A stretch of DNA of 64,000 nucleotides from Agromyces cerinus subsp. cerinus (GCF_900142065.1 NZ_FSRJ01000001.1:868001-932000), one strand, 5' to 3'. Shown: positions 1 to 8,547, numbered from the stretch's first letter. Made by a program: numbers and translations. Notes: generated by a model from the letters alone, not told the origin.

Positions 1-53
1 GCACCTGCATGGCATGCAGGGGGTCAGGGGTTCGAGTCCCCTCAGATCCACCA
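1..53 (+). tRNA. tRNA-Ala(GGC), 5' end outside the window
   Basis: The anticodon arm is complete: stem CCTGC/GCAGG encloses the 7-nt loop ATGGCAT with anticodon GGC, which reads the alanine codon GCC. The T arm is AGGGG-TTCGAGT-CCCCT, and the 3' strand of the acceptor stem ends with discriminator A50 and an encoded CCA at 51-53. The D arm and 5' acceptor strand lie before position 1, so the gene is partial here. A strong terminator follows directly. Confidence 0.93.
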
Positions 54-56
54 ATA

Positions 57-88
57 CCCCCGAAGAACTCCGGTTCTTCGGGGGTTTT
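57..88 (+). terminator. Intrinsic terminator of the tRNA-Ala gene
   Basis: A perfect 12-bp stem (57-68 with 73-84, CCCCCGAAGAAC/GTTCTTCGGGGG) closes a 4-nt TCCG loop and is followed by TTTT at 85-88. It begins 3 nt after the tRNA CCA end. Confidence 0.92.
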
Positions 89-120
89 CTGGTTTGAAAG
101 TGCCCTTGGGGCTTGGGGCC

Positions 121-270
121 GTGTTGAATTCGCCCCGAGATTCGCAGGTATCCACAACCGATCACCTCAGACGATGGATTCAGGATCTGTGCCGCACTCA
201 TGAGGAGTATGAGCACATCAATTCCGTCACCTCTCCGGCGGCTCGCTTCATCGAGAGTCTCGGGGACTAG
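121..270 (+). CDS. Possible 49-residue ORF or C-terminal gene remnant after tRNA-Ala
   Basis: From a GTG at 121 one frame runs to a TAG at 268-270. Its last part reads LRRWIQDLCRTHEEYEHINS and then PAARFIESLGD, which looks more like real protein than the other frames of this stretch. There is no clear ribosome binding site, and the frame stays open upstream towards the terminator, so this may be the surviving tail of a gene lost next to the tRNA. It overlaps the nominal start of the DUF11-type remnant, whose recognisable homology begins only after about 271. I do not recognise a family. Confidence 0.22.
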   Translation: MLNSPRDSQVSTTDHLRRWIQDLCRTHEEYEHINSVTSPAARFIESLGD

Positions 271-750
271 CTCAGCCGACGAGGCACCCGGCGTGCTCGT
301 CGCCGTCGGCGGCGACGTGGAGTGGATGTACGTCGTCACCAACACGGGCAACGTGCCGCTCACCGATGTCGTCGTGACCGACGACCTGGTGGACGCCTCG
401 GAGATCTCGTGCGACGGCACCGACTCGAACGTGTTCGCGGGCCGCTCGCGCCGGGGGAGTCGTTCACCTGCATGGCGTCGGGCGTCGCGATCGATGGCCC
501 CTACGTCAACATCGGCGCGGTGATAGGTCAGGTACCCGGAACCGAGCTCGTCGTCACCGACGACGACCCATCCAACTACACGGGCACCACGGTCAGGTCG
601 ACGCCGCCCGCGGGCCCGCCGGCGCAGCCGGCCGACGCCATGCCGACCACGGGTGTCGACCTGCCGATCGCGGGCATCGTCGGCGGCGCGCTGGCGGCAC
701 TCCTCGGGCTGATGCTGATCGTGCTCGTCAGTCGCCGCCGGACGTCGTGA
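200..750 (+). pseudogene. Frameshifted remnant of a DUF11/DUF7507-type cell-wall surface protein with sortase-like C-terminus
   Basis: Two frames join into one typical repeat unit. The first frame gives GVLVAVGGDVEWMYVVTNTG and ends near DGTDSNVFAG; the second resumes at PLAPGESFTC and continues through DDDPSNYTG. The switch falls near 436-445 and is explained by loss of one base. The C-terminal end has a proline-rich linker, an LPXTG-like MPTTGVD box, a hydrophobic segment and a basic SRRRTS tail, which is a sortase-type wall anchor. DUF11/DUF7507 proteins normally carry many such repeats and a signal peptide. Here only the last repeat and the anchor survive, and recognisable sequence starts abruptly at about 271. 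I read this as a decayed 3' fragment; a single-base sequencing error could explain the frameshift but not the missing N-terminus. Confidence 0.75.
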
Positions 751-863
751 GACCGACCGACTCGCAGCGCCCTATTCGCATGGAGGTGACCAGCTCCTCG
801 TAACGCCCGGTGGCGGGAGCCTCGTGATCGGCGCGAACACACACTCGTCACCCCTGCACAGCT

Positions 864-3137
864 TCACATGACGGAGTTCGGCGTCGTTGTCATCGACACA
901 TGCTCTTCGAACGAGGCGGCTCTCAGTCCGCCGAGCAACCCCAAAGTGGTTGCGTTTTCCACAGCCTCGGCCCTGGTGGATGCCGCGAGCTTGCGGAAGA
1001 TCGAGGACACGTGGCTGCTGATGGTGTTCCTCGAGACGTAGAGTCGCTTCCCGATCTCCGCGAGGGTAAGGTGCGTCTGAAGGTAGGGGAGGACGCGCTG
1101 CTCGGCAACCGTGAGTGCTGTCGACGCAGCGTGTCGGCCGAGACGTTCCTTCTCATCGGTGGCGAGTACCGCCGCGGCCACGCGAGCGTCCAATGCCTCA
1201 CGGCCCCCGCGCGGCGGCAGGATCTCCTTGATTTCGCGTAGCAGCATCCGGGCGGCGTCGGTGTCGCCCGTCTGCAAACTCGCGTGGACGAGGAAGAGGC
1301 GAGTGGGGATGCTGATCAAGGGCACCGCACTTCCGCACCGGCCGCGCTCGGACATCGCCAGCGCGAGGAACTTCTGCCCGGCTGTCCGTCTGCCGGCGTG
1401 CAGCGCGGAGTAGGCAGCGGCCGCATGCGCATACGCGCACATGATGTAGCCGTCGATGTTGCTCGTCTGTATCGCGTCGAGTGCTCGCTGCACGTGCGCG
1501 TCGGCCGCCGTCCAGTCGTCACCGTCGATGGCGAGCTGCGCGAGTTCGATCTCGCACATGACGATCGTGGCGGGGTTGCCGTGCACCTCGGCCGTGTGGA
1601 TGGCCTCCAGCAGGACTTCGCGCGCTCGGGTCTCGTGCCCCGAATGGAGGAGCGTGCTTCCCAGGATCTGGAGCGCGGGATCACGCCACGGACTCTCGAC
1701 GGCCTCAGCCTGAACCCCGAACTCGGCGTCTGCAAGGGCTTGCCGCAGTCCGCGCTTCATGGTGATGGCTCGCACCATGGCTTTCGCCGACGAAAGATCG
1801 ATGCCGTTGACCCGAGGAGCGCCGTCCGGCATGCTGCCGAGCAGCGACGCCCACTTCTGCGCGGCCTCGTCGGTACCAGACAGCAGCGAGTACCACGTCA
1901 CGACCACGACGGCGAACGGGTTGGCGAGGAGGTTCGCGTCGCCGATCTGCCCGATCCACCGCCCGAGGGTCGTCGTTTCGCCTGCGGTGTACGTATTGAG
2001 CGCGGCGAGTGCCACGAGCGAGGATGCCGTCGCGAAGTCACCTCCTGCGATCGAGTGGTTGATCGCCTCCGGGAGCAGACCATGCTCCTGGCACCAGTCG
2101 GATGCCCGCCGGTGCAGGTCGGGAACCGTCGAACCGGCGTCGAGATGGAGTTCGGCCTGCAAGTACTCGCTGAACAACGGGTGAAGTCGATAGGAACGGC
2201 GCTGGGGATCCGCGGTGATGAAGAGCTGACGAGCTTCGAGATCACGGAGGATGCTCGCGGAATCGGTGCGTTCGAGCACCGCATCGCACATTGCGGGAAC
2301 GAGCGACCTCAGCATGGATGTGGATACGAGGAACCGGCGGATGTCGTCGGGCAGCTCGCGCAAGCACTCGCGGTAGAGATAGTCGGCGAGTAGATCCTGG
2401 TCCCCGATCGATGCCAACGGCCTGCTCCGGGACAGGAGCGCGCACATGTGCAACCCCGCCGCCCAGCCGCCGCTCTGTTCGACCCAGCTCCCGAGCATCT
2501 CGGGGGAGACCTGTGCGCCTGCGCCCTCGGCGATCCTGGCGGCCCCGGACAGATCGATGCGGAGATCTTCCGCCGTGACGTGGGCAGCCGATGCTGCCAC
2601 GCGTCCGCGGGCGAACAAGGTCGGCCGGTGCCGGCTGGCCAGCACGACCTGGCAGCGCGCCGGCACGCCTGCCAGCACGACGTTGAGCGCGTCGATCGAG
2701 TCGAGGGATCCGAGCACGTGGGTGTCGTCGATGAACAGAACGAACGGATGCTCGCACTGGGAGAGGGCGCGCGCGAGCACCGGTGCAATCCGGCCGAGCA
2801 CGCCACGATCGGCGGTCGAGATCTGTTCGTCGAGTGAAGCGGCGACGGGTGTGAAGGGCGAGCAGGCACGGGTCAGGAGACGCATGAGCGCTGCGGGGTC
2901 GTCGTCGTCGCTGCTCAGCGTGAGCCAGCCGGTGGCGCGGTCTTCGCGTTGTCGCCACTCGGCGAGGAACGAGGTCTTCCCGTAGCCCGCGGGCGCGGTG
3001 ACGGTGACCAGCCGGGACGGACCAGATCTGACACTCTCGATGAGATCCTCGCGGTGCACGAAGGCCGGATCGAAGTCAGGACCTGTGGTCTTGACTTCGA
3101 GGATCAGGTCCCTGAGTTCGCGTTCAGCGGTCACCAT
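864..3137 (-). CDS. LuxR-family transcriptional regulator, MalT/LAL-like, with N-terminal ATPase
   Basis: This is a large signal-transducing transcription factor of about 757 residues. Near the N-terminus a P-loop VTAPAGYGKTS is followed by an acidic Walker-B-like FVLFIDDTHV. The middle is helical, probably TPR-like, and the C-terminus is a LuxR/GerE helix-turn-helix (LTVAEQRVLPYLQ, then IGKRLYVSRNTISSHVSSIF). In this family ligand and ATP binding usually release DNA binding. The start at 3137 is preferred over an ATG at 3152 because GGGGAGA at 3144-3150 is well placed 6 nt upstream. The gene is monocistronic, between the surface-protein remnant and the CMD-like gene. Its target genes cannot be read from context. 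Confidence 0.86.
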   Translation of the reverse strand: MVTAERELRDLILEVKTTGPDFDPAFVHREDLIESVRSGPSRLVTVTAPAGYGKTSFLAEWRQREDRATGWLTLSSDDDDPAALMRLLTRACSPFTPVAASLDEQISTADRGVLGRIAPVLARALSQCEHPFVLFIDDTHVLGSLDSIDALNVVLAGVPARCQVVLASRHRPTLFARGRVAASAAHVTAEDLRIDLSGAARIAEGAGAQVSPEMLGSWVEQSGGWAAGLHMCALLSRSRPLASIGDQDLLADYLYRECLRELPDDIRRFLVSTSMLRSLVPAMCDAVLERTDSASILRDLEARQLFITADPQRRSYRLHPLFSEYLQAELHLDAGSTVPDLHRRASDWCQEHGLLPEAINHSIAGGDFATASSLVALAALNTYTAGETTTLGRWIGQIGDANLLANPFAVVVVTWYSLLSGTDEAAQKWASLLGSMPDGAPRVNGIDLSSAKAMVRAITMKRGLRQALADAEFGVQAEAVESPWRDPALQILGSTLLHSGHETRAREVLLEAIHTAEVHGNPATIVMCEIELAQLAIDGDDWTAADAHVQRALDAIQTSNIDGYIMCAYAHAAAAYSALHAGRRTAGQKFLALAMSERGRCGSAVPLISIPTRLFLVHASLQTGDTDAARMLLREIKEILPPRGGREALDARVAAAVLATDEKERLGRHAASTALTVAEQRVLPYLQTHLTLAEIGKRLYVSRNTISSHVSSIFRKLAASTRAEAVENATTLGLLGGLRAASFEEHVSMTTTPNSVM

Positions 3138-3306
3138 CTCTTGTCTCCCCATCGACGGACTTCAGCAGTGAACGCACACCCGAACGCGCTGTGTCGGTTT
3201 TCAGATCCTACCGATCCGACGAACCGATCCGGGAGTAGGAGACCATCGGCGTGCCTCAACAAAGTGCATCGCGGTCACATGGTCGCCGGTCTCCGCTGAT
3301 GAATGA

Positions 3307-3630
3307 CTACGCGGAGTGATCCGTCAGCAGGTCGAGGTCGTAGCCGAGAGCCAGGGCGACGCTCGGAGCGGCCGACACCGCTCGCGGCAGGCCGACGATC
3401 GGAACGATCTCGGCGACGACGTCGATCATCTCTGAGTCCGTGACGCCGGCGGCGATCGCCGCATCGACCTCGGCCCGAATCGACAGAGTCGGTGCGCCGA
3501 TGGCGCAGAGCGCACCCAGTCGGACCAGGGCAATGGTGCGACGATCGAGCCTCCGGCTCGAGGTCGTTCTATCCCCGTTTACGCCGTCTGCGTTGACGAT
3601 GAACCGGCGCAAGCGTTCGGCATCGTTCAC
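3307..3630 (-). CDS. Carboxymuconolactone decarboxylase-like (AhpD fold) protein
   Basis: A 107-residue helical protein. The segment AEVDAAIAAGVTDSEMIDVV followed by VGLPRAVSAAPSVALALGY matches the CMD fold. The active subgroup of AhpD-like proteins uses a CxxC pair and a nearby histidine; here there is one cysteine (GALCAIGAP), so peroxidatic activity is doubtful. The start is GTG at 3630 because TGGAGGA lies 7 nt upstream; an ATG at 3660 lacks a binding site. The gene stands alone. Confidence 0.72.
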   Translation of the reverse strand: MNDAERLRRFIVNADGVNGDRTTSSRRLDRRTIALVRLGALCAIGAPTLSIRAEVDAAIAAGVTDSEMIDVVAEIVPIVGLPRAVSAAPSVALALGYDLDLLTDHSA

Positions 3631-3898
3631 GGTGCATCCTCCATCCGCGTCGCCCGGCATCGATGGTCAAGCAGAAGCTTTACAGCATCCCGATCCACCA
3701 CGCAGATCGCATGATTCTGTCCCGAGTCCCGGGAAGATCTTCGTGCTCTGCGCATGATCTGCGACATGCCGATCGGCGAAGATCATGCACAACGGACGAC
3801 GTTCGTTCGTCGGGGATCGAGCACGGTGGTCTGGAGACCACTGCGTGCGACGACCTGGGTCGCCGAACGAGGTGGAAAGGATGACCGGAAGGAATGCA

Positions 3899-4357
3899 AT
3901 GACTGAATCGTCACTCGACGGGCTCGGACCAGTGGACTTCGTGATCGTGGAGTTCCCCGTCGGCGAGTCGAACTTCTCGGGGGAGATGGCCGAGGAACTG
4001 GTCAGACTCGTCGACGCCGGCACCATCCGGCTGATCGACATGCTGATTCTCCAGAAGGCCGAGGACGGCACCATCGACGCACTGGAACTCTCGGATGTGG
4101 AGGACCTCGGACCACTGGCTCGCCTCGAAGCGGAACTCGCCGAGTTGCTCGCCGAAGAGGACATCGAGAATCTCGCTGCCGCCATGGATCCCGGCAGCAT
4201 TGCCGGCGTGATCGTCTACGAGAACCTGTGGGCGGCGCCGTTCGCGTCCGCCGCACGTCGGGCTGGCGGCCGCCTCATCGCGGACGGCCGCATCCCCATG
4301 CAGGACATCATCGCCTCGCTCGAGGCGGATGCCGAACTCGAGAAGGTTGGAGACTGA
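3899..4357 (+). CDS. DUF6325 family protein
   Basis: A 152-residue acidic protein opening with LGPVDFVIVEFPV, the usual DUF6325 start, and continuing with a helical acidic region (LARLEAELAELLAEEDIENL) and an IVYENLWAAPFASAARRAGG segment. The function of the family is unknown. The ATG at 3899 has GGAAGGA 5 nt upstream; an in-frame ATG at 3881 with AGGTGG is also possible. The next gene begins one base after the stop codon (TGA 4355-4357, ATG 4359), so the two are almost certainly co-transcribed and translationally coupled. Confidence 0.82.
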   Translation: MTESSLDGLGPVDFVIVEFPVGESNFSGEMAEELVRLVDAGTIRLIDMLILQKAEDGTIDALELSDVEDLGPLARLEAELAELLAEEDIENLAAAMDPGSIAGVIVYENLWAAPFASAARRAGGRLIADGRIPMQDIIASLEADAELEKVGD

Positions 4358-4358
4358 A

Positions 4359-4517
4359 ATGCTGAGACCAGCACGCATCGGCCGTGTCGGAGTCGTACGA
4401 GCACCTGTGGCGAAGGCCGCCGTCGTCGGCGCCGCGGTCACACCTGGGCGAGCGCCCGTGGCCCGCACCGCCGTCGTCGCGGCGGCCGTCACACCAGGGC
4501 GTCGTCGCCGGATCTGA
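4359..4517 (+). CDS. Small Ala/Val/Arg-rich protein coupled to the DUF6325 gene
   Basis: A 52-residue basic protein. It contains a duplicated unit, AVVGAAVTPGR and AVVAAAVTPGR, and ends RRRRI. The ATG lies one base after the stop of the DUF6325 gene and has GGAG at 4349-4352, 6 nt upstream. DUF6325 genes in actinobacteria are often followed by a small protein of similar composition, which supports this being real. The hydrophobic Ala/Val stretches flanked by arginines suggest membrane association; this is inference. Confidence 0.62.
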   Translation: MLRPARIGRVGVVRAPVAKAAVVGAAVTPGRAPVARTAVVAAAVTPGRRRRI

Positions 4518-4566
4518 CGCCGATCGCCACCGCGTCGGGGAGCATGCACACCGGACACGGCCTACG

Positions 4567-4606
4567 ACAGAAGCGGGTGCCCGACACGTCGGGCACCCGC
4601 TTCTGT
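4567..4606. terminator. Bidirectional intrinsic terminator-like hairpin
   Basis: A perfect inverted repeat: ACAGAAGCGGGTGCCCG at 4567-4583 pairs with 4590-4606 and the inner bases can pair further. It lies between two convergent genes (the DUF6325 operon on plus and the DUF1254 gene on minus). U-tracts are weak on both strands, which is common in high-GC actinobacteria. Confidence 0.82.
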
Positions 4607-4640
4607 CGGCCGCGGGTCGGTCAGCGAGGCCGCGGGTTCG

Positions 4641-6089
4641 TCATGACCCCTGCCCGCGGACGATCTCCGGCAGCTGCCACGTCATCTCGAACCACGGCTC
4701 GAGCGGGCCGTAGAGGCGCAGCACGGGCCACCACGACTTGCCGGGGAGCGTGGGGATCCAGTTGGACTCCTTGCCGTCGGGAGCGGCCGGCCCGAACCAC
4801 AGTACGTACGAGCCATCGGCTTCGGCCTGGAGGCCCTCGGAGAGGCTCGCCACCGCCGGGTACGCCGCAGACTGCAGCAGCGAACGGGTCTGCGTGTCGT
4901 AGACGTCGACCGACCAGAAGTTCTTCGCCGGCGGGTTCGCGGGAATCGTCAGCGAGTAGGTCTCGGCCCCGTCGAGGAGGGCGCCGTCGGCATCCTCCGC
5001 CGTGTAGATGTAGGCGGAGCCCGCCCCGACCTGCGCATGCGCCATGGCCGGGGTGATCACCGTCGCCGCGTAGTGGAACAGCGTGCGCGCATCGAGGTTG
5101 CGGGCACCGTCGTTCAGGAACTCGTAGCTGCCGCCGACGAAAGCGTTCTTCCACGACGAGCCCTCCCAACGGAACGACTCGGGGTCGCGGGGCTTGTAGA
5201 GGATGGCGCGCGACATTCCCGCGCCGATACGCGCCGCATCGTCGAGGATGCCGCGGAGGCGCTCGTCGGGTACGAACGGCGTGCCGTGCCGGATGCCGAG
5301 CGTCGCGAGGGTGCCCGCACGCTCGGGGTCGAGCGCGGTGCTCGGCTCCTCGGCGACGAGCTGGGCGATCTCCTCGAAGAACGAGAAGTCATTCGAGTGG
5401 ACGGTGTTGAACGACTGCTCGGCGATGTTCACGAACGCGTTCTCGGGCGCGGCGCCGGCATCGCTGAGCCGGTAGATGCGCGACTGCTTGATGGCAGGGA
5501 CCCCGCCCAGGGCGCGGATCACGAGGAAGTTCGTGAACGTCGGGCTCTCGTAGGTGTAGTAGCCGTCGGGCCGCTCGCCGTCGTAGCCCGGCGGGAGGAA
5601 GAGGTACTTGCCGCCGGCGCCCTGGTCCGGGCCCGCGATACCCATGTCGGTGACATAGCGGAACCAGAAGTCGTCGACGACGCAGAGCGACTGCGGCGGC
5701 ACCTCGACGACGGTGGGCCCCCACGCCTTCAGGTCGAGGAACGTGATGCCGTACGTCGTCTCGGTGTTCGGCGTGAGGAAGATGGGGGTCGAGGTGCACC
5801 TCGGGTCGGTGTAGCCGATCTTGTCCGGCGAGTCGACGCCGACGACGCGCAGACCGCGCCGCATGGCGACGAGCGATGCGCCGGGCACCGTGTTCAGGAA
5901 CGCGGTGATGCCGCGAACGAGGTCGAGGCCGTCGAAGATCGACTGCACCGACTCGGGTTTGGGCACCCCGTCGAAGAACTCGAGATCGCCGAACGGCGTC
6001 GACAGCCGATCGGGTGTCGAGACATGCGTCACCTCCTCCGCCAGCTGCTCCTTCGTCAACCCCGCCACGGTCGTGCCTTCGATCGCCAT
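4641..6089 (-). CDS. DUF1254/DUF1214 domain protein
   Basis: A protein of about 482 residues with the two domains usual for the family. The N-terminal DUF1254 domain contains TPNTETTYGITFLDLKAWGP and VDDFWFRYVTDMG. The C-terminal DUF1214 domain contains YSLTIPANPPAKNFWSVDVY, DTQTRSLLQ and a terminal NWIPTLPGKSWWPVLRLYGP. The biochemical role is not established. ATG 6089 is preferred because GAGGGG lies 6 nt upstream; ATG 6095 sits directly on that purine stretch. No signal peptide is seen with this start, although many relatives are exported. It converges on the DUF6325 pair across a strong hairpin. Confidence 0.87.
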   Translation of the reverse strand: MAIEGTTVAGLTKEQLAEEVTHVSTPDRLSTPFGDLEFFDGVPKPESVQSIFDGLDLVRGITAFLNTVPGASLVAMRRGLRVVGVDSPDKIGYTDPRCTSTPIFLTPNTETTYGITFLDLKAWGPTVVEVPPQSLCVVDDFWFRYVTDMGIAGPDQGAGGKYLFLPPGYDGERPDGYYTYESPTFTNFLVIRALGGVPAIKQSRIYRLSDAGAAPENAFVNIAEQSFNTVHSNDFSFFEEIAQLVAEEPSTALDPERAGTLATLGIRHGTPFVPDERLRGILDDAARIGAGMSRAILYKPRDPESFRWEGSSWKNAFVGGSYEFLNDGARNLDARTLFHYAATVITPAMAHAQVGAGSAYIYTAEDADGALLDGAETYSLTIPANPPAKNFWSVDVYDTQTRSLLQSAAYPAVASLSEGLQAEADGSYVLWFGPAAPDGKESNWIPTLPGKSWWPVLRLYGPLEPWFEMTWQLPEIVRGQGS

Positions 6090-6204
6090 GTTCATCCCCT
6101 CATCGGTCGATACTTTCGTGATTGTGGCAGAGGAATGTGGCGACACCATCACGCACATCGTGCGAGTCGTGGGCGCGGTGGCACTGCAGAGGGCGCGCCT
6201 GCGG

Positions 6205-7905
6205 TCATTCGTCGACGTGCCTGCCGACCCGCTCGAGGGCGTCCGCGTACACGGATCTGAGCGTGTCGCCCTGCCACTCCGTACCACGGTGCACGGCCGC
6301 TTCGCCGATGATCGCCGTCAAGCCGCCCGCCGCGAGGGTCGAGCCAACTCGATCGCTCGTCACGATGATCTCGAGCCGCGAACCGGCCTGATCGAGTTCT
6401 GTCGCATAACGCCTGAGTACCTCGACGTGCGACAGCCCGATCTGGTCGATGCCTCGAAGCCGGAGGATGACGACCGAACCGCGGGTCGCGGCATCGACGC
6501 GGGGGAGTTGCGCCGCCAGGTTCGGTGCGTTCGCGAAGAACATGCTGCCGTACGGCTGCACGACCACGACCTCGTTCTCCCCGATCGTCGCCGCAGGTGC
6601 AGACTCACGCCGACGACCGTCGCCTTCGAAGTGGATCTGACGTACTCGCAGCTGATTCGACTGCTCGGCGACGAAGAGGATGATGCCGAGCCCGACGCCG
6701 ATCAGCACCGCGAACTGCAGCGGCACGATGAGCGTCAGGAAGAACGTCACCGCCATCACGGTGATCTGGAGCACACCCGTATTGGCGACCGACCGTATCT
6801 GCGCGGGCTTGATGGAGCCGATGCCGATGACGATGAGCAGGGCGGCGAGCGACGGCATGGCCACCTGCGAGACGACGCCCGAGGCGAAGAGCACCGTGAT
6901 CGCCATGACCGAGGACGCCATGATCAGTCCGAGCCTGGTGCGGGCTCCGGCGGCGACGTACAGGGCCGAGGCCGACATCGATCCGCCCACGGGCATGCCC
7001 TGGAACAGGCCGGAAACGAGGTTTCCGACGCCCTGGCCCACGAAGTCGCGATTGGCATCGGCAGGGCGACCGTCGGCGTTCGGCACGCCGGCGGAGACCG
7101 CCGCTCCCTGCACGATGCCGACGAACGCGAGCGACATCGCGGGAATGATGAGGAACCAGACCTCCTCCAGATCTGGAAGCGTCGGCATGGGGAGGCCGGC
7201 GGGAATCTCAGCGATGTCGGCGACCACGACGACATCGAAGCCGTTTCGGTTGAGCAGCCAGGCGACGACGGACCCCGCGGCGACGGCGACGACGAGCCCC
7301 AGCGAGCGCAGCGGGGTGCGTGTCAGGAGCAGGATGAGTGCCATGGTGAGCAATCCGACGATGAGGGTCGGGATGTCGAATCGCGAGACGTGCAGCACCA
7401 GGTCGATCGCGCGGGTAAGCCGATTCTCACCGTACCCCTCCGCGCCGGTGAGGTCGCCGAGCTGGCCGAGCACGATGTTGACGCCGACCGCGGTGACGAA
7501 CCCCGTCATCACCGCGGTCGGCACGAAGCGCAGCAGGCGGCCGCCGCCCAGCAGACCCGCGACGAGCATGACGACACCGGTCAGTATCGCGAGCGTGAAG
7601 AGCGCACGCTCAGGATCGGGGCGCGAGGCCAGATCGGTGTCGTTGACGATCAGCGCCATTGCGCCGGTCGCCTGCACGGCCATGAACGAACTGCTGGTGA
7701 AGAAAGCGGCGCCGGCCATGCCGAAGAGGTAGGCGTAGAGTCCTGCGACGGGGTTCACGCCCGCCAGCAACCCGCTGGCGAGGCCATCGGGCACGCTTTC
7801 GACGCCGAGCACGAGCCCGGCGACCGCATCTTTTCGGAGCGAACCGCGCTGCATCAGTCGGCGGATACCTCGAGGATGCGGGTGGGACGGGTTGGCGGTC
7901 CTCAT
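6205..7905 (-). CDS. SulP/SLC26 family anion permease with C-terminal STAS domain
   Basis: A 566-residue membrane transporter for sulfate, bicarbonate or similar anions. About ten to twelve hydrophobic helices fill residues 25-410, opening with the SulP-type AVAGLVLGVESVPDGLASGL and including GMPVGGSMSASAL. A soluble STAS domain follows at about 430-560 (VVVVQPYGSMFFANAPNLAA, VVILRLRGIDQIGLS). The start at 7905 has no good ribosome binding site of its own, but it overlaps by ATGA the stop of a short upstream ORF that does have one. Translation is therefore probably coupled to that leader. The substrate cannot be decided from sequence alone. Confidence 0.88.
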   Translation of the reverse strand: MRTANPSHPHPRGIRRLMQRGSLRKDAVAGLVLGVESVPDGLASGLLAGVNPVAGLYAYLFGMAGAAFFTSSSFMAVQATGAMALIVNDTDLASRPDPERALFTLAILTGVVMLVAGLLGGGRLLRFVPTAVMTGFVTAVGVNIVLGQLGDLTGAEGYGENRLTRAIDLVLHVSRFDIPTLIVGLLTMALILLLTRTPLRSLGLVVAVAAGSVVAWLLNRNGFDVVVVADIAEIPAGLPMPTLPDLEEVWFLIIPAMSLAFVGIVQGAAVSAGVPNADGRPADANRDFVGQGVGNLVSGLFQGMPVGGSMSASALYVAAGARTRLGLIMASSVMAITVLFASGVVSQVAMPSLAALLIVIGIGSIKPAQIRSVANTGVLQITVMAVTFFLTLIVPLQFAVLIGVGLGIILFVAEQSNQLRVRQIHFEGDGRRRESAPAATIGENEVVVVQPYGSMFFANAPNLAAQLPRVDAATRGSVVILRLRGIDQIGLSHVEVLRRYATELDQAGSRLEIIVTSDRVGSTLAAGGLTAIIGEAAVHRGTEWQGDTLRSVYADALERVGRHVDE

Positions 7906-7958
7906 TGCAGCCGGCAGGGCCGAATCGAAGCCACCCTCTCGGACGCAGGATGACTCAC
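7902..7958 (-). CDS. Short leader ORF (18 codons) coupled to the SulP gene
   Basis: A GTG at 7958 is preceded on the minus strand by a strong AGAGAGGAG ribosome binding site 4 nt away. It opens an 18-residue peptide, MSHPASERVASIRPCRLQ. Its TGA at 7904-7902 overlaps the ATG of the transporter gene (ATGA), which lacks its own binding site. This fits a leader peptide that passes ribosomes on to the transporter; the single Cys three codons before the end may or may not matter. No terminator/antiterminator pair was found, so attenuation is unproven. Confidence 0.45.
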   Translation of the reverse strand: MSHPASERVASIRPCRLQ

Positions 7959-8547
7959 GCTGCTCCTCTCTCTGATCGACGATGAAGCGAAGCTATCGAC
8001 AGGACCACCCATGCGTGTCATGCGATCAGCACCATCATCGATCCGATCTGATCCGATCGGCGAGGGACGGGCAGCGCGGAACATGCGCTCAGAACTGTGC
8101 CATGCCGCTACCGATCGCGACGAACGAGACGATGAGGAGGATGGCTCTGAGAGCGCTGCCGTTCGACTCGAGTTGCCCTCGACGGCACGAAGGCGAGCAG
8201 ACTGCGCCAACCGGCGAGTTCTTCGACCAGGCCGCCGACGCGATCGGAGAATCCTGCCCTCGTCTTCGATCAGTCAATCGCGAGCAGGTGGCCCCGCATC
8301 CCGCTGCAGCCCGTACGCCCACGCGACGCGTCCTCCACGATGGTTGGACGCCGTCTTATTGTGAACCCCTGTTGGCCGAAGTCCAGTTCGTCGGCGCGCT
8401 CAGCGACCGGTTGCTTCGAGAAACAGAGGATCGGTACCGTGCACGATTCGATGCAGGCAACGGGCCTGAGTGAAACCGGAGTACTCGTGAGGTGGACGCA
8501 TGCCACAGCTCACATCGAGTGGAAGCGGCGCCCGCCGCGCTCGTCGT
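7959..8547. other. Unresolved 590-bp region between the SulP leader and a small membrane protein gene
   Basis: No confident gene. One plus-strand frame is open from an ATG at 7982 to 8473 and has a reasonable-looking end (VGALSDRLLRETEDRYRARF) but no ribosome binding site and no family I recognise. A minus-strand frame ends at 8089 with a hydrophobic stretch, ALRAILLIVSFVAIGSGMAQ, that could be the end of a small membrane protein. Neither has the codon bias of its neighbours. The region may hold degraded genes. Confidence 0.3.

Noticed and set aside
5821..7953. 710-codon plus-strand frame opposite the SulP gene, very rich in Asp/His/Arg
   Set aside because: Antisense image of a hydrophobic membrane protein; such frames always look highly charged.
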